NCBI GenBank assembly: GCA_024636575.1
Contig: JAGXGU010000137.1
Location: 1-6,113 of the forward strand
Direction of reading: 5' to 3'
Origin: Altererythrobacter sp.
GTDB taxonomy: Bacteria > Pseudomonadota > Alphaproteobacteria > Sphingomonadales > Sphingomonadaceae
Length of the DNA stretch: 6,113 bases
Part shown: piece by piece, positions 1-5,793 of the stretch
Numbering within the stretch: the stretch's first letter is position 1
Layout: each line of letters begins with the position of its first letter
Program-made: the position numbers and the translations under genes
Notes under the pieces: model-generated
The model's input: only the letters and a program-made list of their open reading frames with translations
Databases searched by the model: none
What the model was told of the DNA's origin: nothing

Positions 1-31
1 GCGTGCGGTGCAAAATTGTCGAGCGCAAAAT

Positions 32-37
32 GAGGGA
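32..37 (+). promoter_or_regulatory. Ribosome binding site of the AmpG-like gene
   Basis: GAGGGA lies 6 bases before the ATG at 44. It is the reason for preferring that start over the upstream GTG at 8. No promoter can be called, because only 43 bases precede the gene in this window. Confidence 0.7.
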
Positions 38-43
38 AATTTT

Positions 44-1393
44 ATGGCAGATGATGCCCGGGTTCGTAATTGGTGGGACGGGGTGCGCCCCTATCTGGAA
101 CCTGCACCGCTTGCCGCATTTTTTCTCGGCATTTCGTCCGGCTTTCCTTTTGCCATGATCGCCGCCACGCTGACTACACGGCTGGCGGAGGCGGGGATTG
201 AAAAATCCACCGTCACCGCCTTTGCGCTGACCTTTCTGGCCTATAATTTCAAATGGCTGTGGGCTCCGCTGATCGACGCGGTCAAATTGCCGTTGCTGGG
301 CAGAATCGGCCAGCGGGTATCGTGGCTGATCTTTACCGCTGCGCTGGTGATGCTCAGCATCATCTATCTTGGCTCGCTTGATCCCGGAAAAGATATTGCT
401 GCGGTTGCGGTCGCGGCGATCCTGGTCGGTGTCGCAGGGGCCACATTCGATGTTGTGATCGATGCCTATCGCATCGAATTGCTTGAGCCGCGCCAGTTGG
501 GCGTTGGTTCCGGGATGAGCCAATATGGCTGGCGCATCGGCGCGGCCGCTGCGGGGGCAACTGCGCTGGTTTTGGCAGAACGGTTCGGCTGGCAAGTTGC
601 CTATACAACTTGTGCATTCTTTGCGTTGTTCGCGATCGTGACCGGCCTGGTCATGGGGGAGCCGATCCGGCGCATCGCTCCCAAACCCTTGAAGGGGCCG
701 GTTGCTGCAGCCATCGCATATGTCAGCCCGCTGGCCGAGTTCTTCAAGCGCAAGGGCGCTGCCTTGGTGCTGGTATTCGTATTGATCCACAAATTAGGGG
801 ACACTCTTGCCAATTTGACCTTCCGACTGTTGTTTGACGATCTGGGGTACACCAAGGATGAGGTCGCCATATACGATGTCGGGGTAGGCTTCTGGGCGCT
901 GCTGATTGGTGTATTCGTGGGCGGGTTCCTCTACGCCCGGCTGGGGATGAAGAAATCGGTCCTGATCAGTCTGATCCTGATGGCGGTGTCCAATTTCAGC
1001 TTTGCCGCGCTTGCCGCCACCGGACATAGTAATATCGGTATGGCTGCAGCAATCGGCTTCGAGAATTTCGCCAGTGGGATCGGCGGAGTATGCGTGGTCG
1101 CCTATCTGTCCGCGCTGTGTAATCTCAGCTTCACCGCAACCCAGTTTGCATTGTTATCCGCAGCGGCGAGTATCCTCGGGCGGTTTGTCACAGGCACCAC
1201 TGCCGGCGGGTTGATCGAAACCTTTGGCTATGTCGATTTCTATCTTCTGACGACTTTTCTCGCGCTCCCCGGTGTGTTTCTTTTCTGGTGGATGATGAAG
1301 CGTGGTCTGGTTGACCAATCGCTCGGCACTGCGGGAGAGGTTACCAGCCAGGAAATCGTGGGTGCGGTAGATCCGGCCGAGAAGCCAACCTAG
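44..1393 (+). CDS. AmpG-like MFS permease (probable muropeptide transporter)
   Basis: The 449-residue product is an inner-membrane transporter with about 12 hydrophobic helices (first near residues 21-43, last near 396-418). Its motifs line up with E. coli AmpG, which imports anhydro-muropeptides for peptidoglycan recycling: GISSGFPFA (29-37), FKWLWAPLID (69-78), FDVVIDAY (135-142), HKLGD (249-253) and CNLSFTATQFALLSA (359-373). It lacks the extra C-terminal helices of the longer E. coli protein and ends in a short polar tail (about 421-449). I chose the ATG at 44 because GAGGGA lies 6 bases upstream; an in-frame GTG at 8 would add 12 polar residues, with too little upstream sequence to judge a binding site. 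The gene converges with folC and shares its stop palindrome. Family membership is well supported; the muropeptide substrate is inferred from similarity, and other PAT-family substrates remain possible. Confidence 0.88.
   Translation: MADDARVRNWWDGVRPYLEPAPLAAFFLGISSGFPFAMIAATLTTRLAEAGIEKSTVTAFALTFLAYNFKWLWAPLIDAVKLPLLGRIGQRVSWLIFTAALVMLSIIYLGSLDPGKDIAAVAVAAILVGVAGATFDVVIDAYRIELLEPRQLGVGSGMSQYGWRIGAAAAGATALVLAERFGWQVAYTTCAFFALFAIVTGLVMGEPIRRIAPKPLKGPVAAAIAYVSPLAEFFKRKGAALVLVFVLIHKLGDTLANLTFRLLFDDLGYTKDEVAIYDVGVGFWALLIGVFVGGFLYARLGMKKSVLISLILMAVSNFSFAALAATGHSNIGMAAAIGFENFASGIGGVCVVAYLSALCNLSFTATQFALLSAAASILGRFVTGTTAGGLIETFGYVDFYLLTTFLALPGVFLFWWMMKRGLVDQSLGTAGEVTSQEIVGAVDPAEKPT
1390..1393. other. 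Shared CTAG palindrome holding both convergent stop codons
   Basis: The permease gene ends with TAG at 1391-1393 on the + strand. folC ends with TAG on the - strand, read from 1392 to 1390. The palindrome CTAG therefore supplies both stops and the two convergent genes overlap by 3 bases. There is no room for an intergenic terminator, and neither direction shows a strong hairpin followed by a T run just past the stops. Any transcription end must lie inside the opposing gene. Confidence 0.95.
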
Positions 1394-2673
1394 TCCGGCA
1401 GTTCACGATTCAGCCTGAGCACCTCGCCCGCGAGATAGAGCGATCCGGCAATCAGGATCGGTAATCCGTCTGCAGGAATGGCGGCGAGGGCTGCCGGGAT
1501 ATCCGGCGCATCTGCAGCACCTGCCCCGTAGGCAGCGACGCCGTGGAAGTCATGCCCCGGCACGGGAACCACGGTCAGGCTGGCGATCCGATCTGCCAGC
1601 GGATCGATGATCGCCGCCGGGTTCTTGTTGGCCAGCATCCCGATCACCAGATGCAGCCGCTGTCCGGCGAAATGCGCCCCAAGCGCTTCACCGGCATCGG
1701 GATTATGCCCCCCATCCAGCCACACTTCCCGGCGGCCGGCGAGCGGGCCAGGGGACAGGCGCTGCAACCGTGCGGGCCATGTGGCCACGCGGATACCCTG
1801 TGCCATCGCATCAGGTGAAACCGCTACCACGTCCTGATGGCGCAGCATTGCCACGGCCAGGGCAGCATTCTGGGCCTGGTGTGCGCCGGGCAGGGTGGGC
1901 TGCGGCAAGGTGAGGTCGCCGTGCCGGTCGCCATATTCCAGCCCTGCAATCGCGCTGTAATCCCAATCTCGCCCGCGCATGGCCAATATCGCACCAGTCC
2001 GTTTGGCAGCGCGGATGATTTCTTGCTCGGCCACCAGCGGATAGTTCGCTGTCACCAGCGGACAGCCCCGTTTGGCAATTCCCGCCTTTTCGAACGCGAT
2101 CCGGGCGAGGGGAATTTCCGGCGCGCCCTCTTCCGACGCGAGCAGGAAACGTTCGTGATCGATCCCTAGCGCGGCGATGCCGCAGGCGGCAGGCTGCTCG
2201 ATGACATTGGTCGCATCGAACCTGCCGCCAAGCCCAACCTCAACCACGCAGGCATCAGCAGGCGTGCGAGAGAATGCCAGGAATGTGGCGGCAATGGTGA
2301 CTTCAAAGAAACTGGGTGCGATATCATCTGACTGGTCGAGCACCTCGGCCAGCAATGCGGCCAGATGCGCATCTTCGATCAGTTTTCCGGCAATCCGGAT
2401 GCGTTCGTTATAGCGCACCAGATGCGGGCTGGTGGCCATGTGAACGCAGAACCCCTGCGCCTCCAGCATCGCGCGCAGGAAGGCGCAGGTGGAGCCCTTG
2501 CCATTGGTTCCGGCGACATGGAACACCGGCGGTAGGCGGAGATGCGGGTTGCCCAGTCTGGCCATAAGGGCGCGAATGGTTTCAAGCCCGAAGCGCCCCT
2601 GCGGCAGGGACAAGGCGGCCAACCGATCGAGCTGGCGCTGGACCGCTGGGTCGGCGGATCTTGCGAAATCCAT
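1390..2673 (-). CDS. folC: Bifunctional dihydrofolate synthase / folylpolyglutamate synthase
   Basis: A 427-residue cytosolic Mur-ligase-family enzyme. It joins glutamate to dihydropteroate and then extends the gamma-glutamyl tail of folates, using ATP. Visible motifs in order are the ATP-binding loop HVAGTNGKGST (52-62), TSPHLVRYNERI (81-92), EVGLGGRFDATN (145-156), a conserved IDHE segment with His173, FEKAGI (194-199; its Lys corresponds to the lysine carbamylated in this family), WPARLQ (299-304) and the C-terminal domain signature DGGHNPDA (320-327). The length matches E. coli FolC (about 420). The start at 2673 is preceded by GGAAA at 2685-2681 with a 7-base spacer, and lies 19 bases after the accD stop, so the gene is probably the last of the trp-accD-folC transcript. 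No missing motif or frameshift is visible. Whether both activities are present cannot be read from the sequence alone. Confidence 0.96.
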   Translation of the reverse strand: MDFARSADPAVQRQLDRLAALSLPQGRFGLETIRALMARLGNPHLRLPPVFHVAGTNGKGSTCAFLRAMLEAQGFCVHMATSPHLVRYNERIRIAGKLIEDAHLAALLAEVLDQSDDIAPSFFEVTIAATFLAFSRTPADACVVEVGLGGRFDATNVIEQPAACGIAALGIDHERFLLASEEGAPEIPLARIAFEKAGIAKRGCPLVTANYPLVAEQEIIRAAKRTGAILAMRGRDWDYSAIAGLEYGDRHGDLTLPQPTLPGAHQAQNAALAVAMLRHQDVVAVSPDAMAQGIRVATWPARLQRLSPGPLAGRREVWLDGGHNPDAGEALGAHFAGQRLHLVIGMLANKNPAAIIDPLADRIASLTVVPVPGHDFHGVAAYGAGAADAPDIPAALAAIPADGLPILIAGSLYLAGEVLRLNRELPD

Positions 2674-2692
2674 CGGCGGATTTCCGGCCGCG

Positions 2693-3541
2693 CTACGCCG
2701 CCTTCGCGGGCTGCAGGTAATCCAGCACCGTCGCCAGCGTCTCGCGCAATTTGTTCCGGTGAACCACCATGTCCACCATGCCGTGCTTGTGCAGATATTC
2801 CGCCCGCTGGAACCCCTCGGGCAGGCTTTCGCGGATCGTATCCTGAATCACCCGCTGGCCGGCAAAGCCGATCAGCGCGCCGGGCTCGGCAATGTGGACA
2901 TCGCCCAGCATGGCATAGCTGGCGGTCACGCCGCCGGTGGTCGGATCGGTCAGCACCACGATATAGGGCAGGCCTGCTTCCTTCAGGCGGCGGGTCATCA
3001 CCGTGGCCTTGGGCATCTGCATCAGGCTGAGAATGCCTTCCTGCATCCGCGCACCGCCCGCGGCGGTGACGACGATATAGGCGCAGCCCCGGTCGAGCGC
3101 TTCCTCCGCACCCTCGCAAAATGCATTGCCCACCGCCATGCCCATGGAACCGCCCATGAAGTGGAAATCCTGCACCCCGATCACGGCGGGGCGGCCATCC
3201 ACGGTCCCGGAACCGACGCTGAAGGCATCCTTGTGCGGGTTGGCCGCGCGGGCGGCTTTCAAGCGGTCGATATATTTTTTGGTGTCGCGGAATTTGAGCG
3301 GGTCTTCGCGCACCTCTGGCTGGGGCAGCATGGAGAAACCGTCATCGAGCAGCAATTGCAGCCGCTGGTCGGCCCCCAGCCGCCCGTGATGGTCGCAATG
3401 CTGGCACACGCGCCAATTGTCCTCGTAATCCTGCTGGAACAGCATTTCGTGGCACTTGGAGCATTTGACCCACAAATTGTCCTGCGTTTCCCGCTTTGGC
3501 AGGAACGGCAGGGAATTACGGACTCGGGAAATCCAGTTCAT
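2693..3541 (-). CDS. accD: Acetyl-CoA carboxylase carboxyltransferase subunit beta
   Basis: A 282-residue cytosolic protein that pairs with AccA (not in this window) to move the carboxyl group from carboxybiotin to acetyl-CoA, giving malonyl-CoA for fatty acid synthesis. The N-terminal four-cysteine zinc ribbon is intact: C27 and C30 in KCSKC, C46 and C49 in CQHC. The crotonase-like carboxyltransferase core follows, with FMGGSMG (128-134), GGARMQEG (162-169), DPTTGGVTASYAMLGD (199-214), IGFAGQRVI (224-232) and GFQRAEYL (243-250), all close to E. coli AccD. It lacks the long acidic or proline-rich C-terminal tail of the 304-residue E. coli protein and ends in AKAA. The start ATG has AAGGA 7 bases upstream, and that site overlaps the trpA stop, so coupling to trpA translation is likely. 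The link between trp genes and accD is a known alphaproteobacterial arrangement. Confidence 0.97.
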   Translation of the reverse strand: MNWISRVRNSLPFLPKRETQDNLWVKCSKCHEMLFQQDYEDNWRVCQHCDHHGRLGADQRLQLLLDDGFSMLPQPEVREDPLKFRDTKKYIDRLKAARAANPHKDAFSVGSGTVDGRPAVIGVQDFHFMGGSMGMAVGNAFCEGAEEALDRGCAYIVVTAAGGARMQEGILSLMQMPKATVMTRRLKEAGLPYIVVLTDPTTGGVTASYAMLGDVHIAEPGALIGFAGQRVIQDTIRESLPEGFQRAEYLHKHGMVDMVVHRNKLRETLATVLDYLQPAKAA

Positions 3542-3548
3542 TTGTCTG

Positions 3549-3554
3549 TCCTTA
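3549..3554 (-). promoter_or_regulatory. accD ribosome binding site overlapping the trpA stop codon
   Basis: On the - strand the trpA stop TAA occupies 3554-3552 and AAGGA occupies 3553-3549. A 7-base spacer follows before the accD ATG at 3541. Ribosomes ending trpA therefore stop on top of the accD initiation site, an arrangement that usually favours translational coupling. Coupling itself is inferred, not shown. Confidence 0.75.
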
Positions 3555-4325
3555 GCGTGCTGAATGCACGGCTTGCGCGAGAGCCGAAGTCAGCTCTCTT
3601 AACGCAGCAGGCGCATCTTCGCCATGTTTTGCGACCAATTCCACCAGTGCAGAGCCGACAACAACGCCGTCAGCGACCTTGGCAATGGCGGCCGCCTGTT
3701 CAGGGGTGCGAACACCAAACCCGACCGCGACCGGCAGATCGGTCGAGGCCTTGAGACGGGCAACGGCTTCCTCGATGGAATCCATTGCGGCCTGCTGTTT
3801 ACCGGTAATTCCGGCGACGGAGACATAATAGAGAAACCCGCCGGAGCCCTTGAGCACCTGAGGCAGGCGCGCTGCATCAGTTGTGGGCGTGGCCAGACGG
3901 ATTGGATCGATCCCCTTCGCGCGCAAGAAAGGGCCAAGCGCGGCGTCCTCCTCGGGCGGGATATCGACGCAGATCACGCCGTCCACCCCGGCAGTCTCGC
4001 ACTGATCGGCAAACCATTGAGGCCCGCGCCGGATCATCGGATTGGCATAACCCATCAACACCAGCGGCGTGTCCGGATGCCGCGCGCGGAATGCGGTAGC
4101 GATCGCGAAAATATTGGCGGTCGTCGTGCCCTTGGCGAGGCTGCGGATATTCGCTTCCTGAATGGCCGGGCCATCGGCCATCGGATCGGTGAACGGCATG
4201 CCCAGCTCAATCAGATCCGCGCCGCCCTCGACCAGCGCGTCGAGATTGGCTGCGGTGTCGCCGTCACCAGCGGTGACGAAGCAGACGAGCGCGGGTTTGG
4301 TGAAGGCGTTTGAGAGGCGGGTCAT
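3552..4325 (-). CDS. trpA: Tryptophan synthase alpha subunit
   Basis: A 257-residue cytosolic TIM-barrel enzyme. It cleaves indole-3-glycerol phosphate to glyceraldehyde-3-phosphate and indole, which is channelled to TrpB in the alpha2-beta2 complex. Both catalytic acids are visible: Glu40 in LIELGMPF (equivalent to E. coli Glu49) and Asp51 in DPMADGPAIQ (equivalent to Asp60). Further signatures are VDIPPEE (120-126), VSVAGITG (168-175, loop 6), VGFGV (201-205) and the phosphate-binding VVVGSALVEL (221-230). I chose the ATG at 4325 because homology begins at MTRLSNAF, TTGAGG lies 8 bases upstream, and the ATG overlaps the stop of the preceding small gene as ATGA. The frame stays open for 29 more codons to an ATG at 4412, but that stretch is the overlapping small gene in another frame and shows no TrpA similarity. 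The position after TrpA residue 21 has Gly where many homologues have Pro (GDGD rather than GDPD). Confidence 0.96.
   Translation of the reverse strand: MTRLSNAFTKPALVCFVTAGDGDTAANLDALVEGGADLIELGMPFTDPMADGPAIQEANIRSLAKGTTTANIFAIATAFRARHPDTPLVLMGYANPMIRRGPQWFADQCETAGVDGVICVDIPPEEDAALGPFLRAKGIDPIRLATPTTDAARLPQVLKGSGGFLYYVSVAGITGKQQAAMDSIEEAVARLKASTDLPVAVGFGVRTPEQAAAIAKVADGVVVGSALVELVAKHGEDAPAALRELTSALAQAVHSAR
4322..4325 (-). other. ATGA overlap of orf80 stop and trpA start
   Basis: Read on the - strand, ATG at 4325-4323 starts trpA and TGA at 4324-4322 ends orf80. The same four bases occur at the trpB/orf80 junction, 239 bases away, so the orf80 unit is bounded by direct ATGA copies. Confidence 0.8.
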
Positions 4326-4564
4326 GTTTTTGGCCTCAAAAAAGCCCAAATGACGAATATGAAAGCTAACCCAATAGAGGGTATCACACTTAGTACGAGG
4401 AGTTTTTCCCATGCCGGATAGTGCATCTCACAGAAGGTGTTCTTCGGGCAACCTGTCTTGGAGAATACTAAGATTCTAGCGTTGACTATGTGGGTTAAAT
4501 AAGTCCCGGCTATCGCAACGCTCATCATGACGGCGGCAGCAACAAGCCTCCAATCGCGTTTCAT
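4322..4564 (-). CDS. Unrecognised small two-helix membrane protein between trpB and trpA (orf80)
   Basis: I do not recognise this 80-residue product. It has a short basic N-terminus (MKRDWR), a hydrophobic helix at about 7-27, a polar loop at about 28-52 with two cysteines (C39 and C45), a second helix at about 53-75 ending in aromatics (FIFVIWAF), and a tail of LRPKT. This predicts an inner-membrane hairpin; charge does not settle its orientation. Evidence that it is a real gene: its ATG overlaps the trpB stop as ATGA, its TGA overlaps the trpA start as ATGA, a purine-rich GGGGTGGAG precedes the start, and no stop interrupts the frame. Oddities: by hand count the segment is about 47% GC against about 58-68% in 60-base blocks on either side, and it uses ATA four times, TTA three times, plus CTA, AGA and AGG. 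This suggests a recent or foreign origin. It has no visible TrpA or TrpB remnant and no known catalytic motif, so no function is assigned. Confidence 0.72.
   Translation of the reverse strand: MKRDWRLVAAAVMMSVAIAGTYLTHIVNARILVFSKTGCPKNTFCEMHYPAWEKLLVLSVIPSIGLAFIFVIWAFLRPKT
4334..4339 (-). promoter_or_regulatory. trpA ribosome binding site inside the small upstream gene
   Basis: TTGAGG, read from 4339 to 4334, lies 8 bases before the trpA ATG at 4325 and within the last codons of orf80. A weak inverted repeat (TTTGG at 4350-4346 and CCAAA at 4333-4329 on the - strand) brackets it, placing the site in a loop. Only five pairs form, so a regulatory role is uncertain. Confidence 0.6.
4561..4564 (-). 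other. ATGA overlap of trpB stop and orf80 start
   Basis: Read on the - strand, ATG at 4564-4562 starts orf80 and TGA at 4563-4561 ends trpB. Such 4-base overlaps are typical of translational coupling by re-initiation or continued ribosome occupancy. They argue that orf80 is translated from the trp message. Confidence 0.8.
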
Positions 4565-5793
4565 ATCTCCACCCCAAGCGCCTCAGCCACAGTGAAGATG
4601 TCTTTGTCCCCGCGCCCACACAGGTTCGCCAGAATAATCGCGTCGCCCGGCATGGTCTTCGCCACTTTCGCCACGGCGGCAATCGCGTGGCTAGGTTCCA
4701 GCGCCGGAATGATCCCTTCGGTGCGGCAGAGCAGCTGGAAGCCTTCCAGCGCCTCGTCATCGGTGACGGAGGTGTATTCCACGCGGCCATTTTCCTTCAG
4801 CCAGGCGTGCTCGGGGCCGATGCCGGGATAGTCGAGGCCGGCGCTGATCGAGTGGCCTTCGGTGATCTGGCCGTCTTCGTCCTGCAGCAGGTAAGTCTTG
4901 TTGCCGTGGAGCACGCCGGGTGCGCCGCCGGTGAGGCTGGCGGCGTGGGCCTTGTCGAGACCGTGGCCCGCCGCCTCCACGCCGAGCATCTTGACTTCGG
5001 GATCATCGAGGAACGGGTGGAACAGGCCCAGCGCGTTCGATCCGCCGCCGATGCAGGCGACCAGCAGGTCGGGCAGGCGGCCAACGCGGGACAGCATCTG
5101 TGCGCGGGCTTCGATGCCGATGATGCTCTGGAAATCGCGGACCATCTCCGGATAGGGATGCGGGCCTGCGGCGGTGCCGATGATGTAGAATGTGTCATGG
5201 ACGTTGGCGACCCAGTCGCGCAGCCCTTCGTTCATCGCATCCTTCAGTGTCGCTGAGCCGCTGGTGACCGGGATCACTTCCGCGCCGAGCAGCTTCATGC
5301 GGAACACGTTGGGCTGCTGCCGCGCCACATCGGTCGCGCCCATGTAGATGACGCAGGGCAGGCCGAAGCGCGCGCAGACGGTGGCCGTCGCCACGCCGTG
5401 TTGGCCCGCGCCGGTCTCCGCGATGATCCGCGTCTTGCCCATGCGGATCGCGAGCAGGATTTGCCCGATGCAATTGTTGATCTTGTGCGCGCCGGTATGG
5501 TTCAGCTCGTCGCGCTTGAACCAGACTTGCGCGCCGGAGCCTTTTTGCGCGTCAGCGCGAAGTGATTCCGTCAGGCGTTCGGCAAAATACATCGGGCTGG
5601 GCCGTCCGACATAATGTTCCAGCAGATCGTCGAACTGGGCTTTGAACGCCGGGTCGGCCTGCGCCGCGCGATATTCACGTTCCAGATCGAGCACCAGCGG
5701 CATCAGCGTTTCGGCGACATAGCGGCCGCCGTAATCGCCGAAATGCCCCTGATCGTCGGGCTGGTTGCGGAAGGAATTTGCCATTTCAGTCAT
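4561..5793 (-). CDS. trpB: Tryptophan synthase beta subunit
   Basis: A 410-residue cytosolic PLP enzyme of fold type II. It condenses indole with L-serine to give L-tryptophan and binds TrpA. The N-terminal GHFGDYGGRYVAETL (16-30) is typical of TrpB1. The PLP lysine is Lys104 in HTGAHKINN (99-107; E. coli Lys87), the catalytic acid is Glu126 in AETGAGQHG (125-133; E. coli Glu109), the phosphate-binding loop is GGGSNA (249-254), and the monovalent-cation and COMM-domain-linked segment SAGLDYPGIGPEH (317-329) contains Asp321 (E. coli Asp305). The C-terminal motif reads NLCGRGDKD (390-398), with Cys392 where E. coli has Ser377 next to the PLP pyridine nitrogen. I chose the ATG at 5793 because it overlaps the trpF stop as ATGA; MANS at 5784 is an alternative start. 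Neither has a strong ribosome binding site, which fits coupling to trpF. A 51-codon in-frame extension upstream lies inside trpF and is not TrpB-like. Confidence 0.97.
   Translation of the reverse strand: MTEMANSFRNQPDDQGHFGDYGGRYVAETLMPLVLDLEREYRAAQADPAFKAQFDDLLEHYVGRPSPMYFAERLTESLRADAQKGSGAQVWFKRDELNHTGAHKINNCIGQILLAIRMGKTRIIAETGAGQHGVATATVCARFGLPCVIYMGATDVARQQPNVFRMKLLGAEVIPVTSGSATLKDAMNEGLRDWVANVHDTFYIIGTAAGPHPYPEMVRDFQSIIGIEARAQMLSRVGRLPDLLVACIGGGSNALGLFHPFLDDPEVKMLGVEAAGHGLDKAHAASLTGGAPGVLHGNKTYLLQDEDGQITEGHSISAGLDYPGIGPEHAWLKENGRVEYTSVTDDEALEGFQLLCRTEGIIPALEPSHAIAAVAKVAKTMPGDAIILANLCGRGDKDIFTVAEALGVEI
5790..5793 (-). other. ATGA overlap of trpF stop and trpB start
   Basis: Read on the - strand, ATG at 5793-5791 starts trpB and TGA at 5792-5790 ends trpF. 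With no strong Shine-Dalgarno sequence just upstream, trpB initiation probably depends on trpF translation. Confidence 0.8.

Noticed and set aside
1..33. Possible C-terminal tail of an upstream + strand gene, frame 1, ending in TGA at 31-33
   Set aside because: Only ten codons are visible, which is too little to separate a real gene end from chance.
1441..1460. Inverted repeat CGATCC / GGATCG with an 8-base loop just past the permease stop
   Set aside because: It lies within folC coding sequence and has no T run on either strand, so it is not supported as a terminator.
2379..3119. 246-codon open frame on the - strand spanning the accD/folC junction
   Set aside because: It is an alternative reading frame of accD and folC with Arg/Pro/Ala-rich composition and no recognisable motif.
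2489..3754. 421-codon open frame on the + strand opposite accD and the start of folC
   Set aside because: It is antisense to two clearly recognised genes, shows no domain-like pattern, and is rich in His, Gln, Arg and Gly as expected of a GC-rich shadow frame.
3624..4313. 229-codon open frame on the + strand opposite trpA
   Set aside because: Shadow of trpA; no independent ribosome binding site or domain signature was seen.
4326..4412. 29-codon N-terminal extension of trpA to an ATG at 4412
   Set aside because: The added residues have no TrpA similarity and cover the orf80 frame; the ATG at 4325 has a good ribosome binding site and an ATGA overlap.
4687..5256. 189-codon open frame on the + strand opposite trpB
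   Set aside because: Shadow of trpB; its composition follows the complementary codons of a well-supported enzyme gene.
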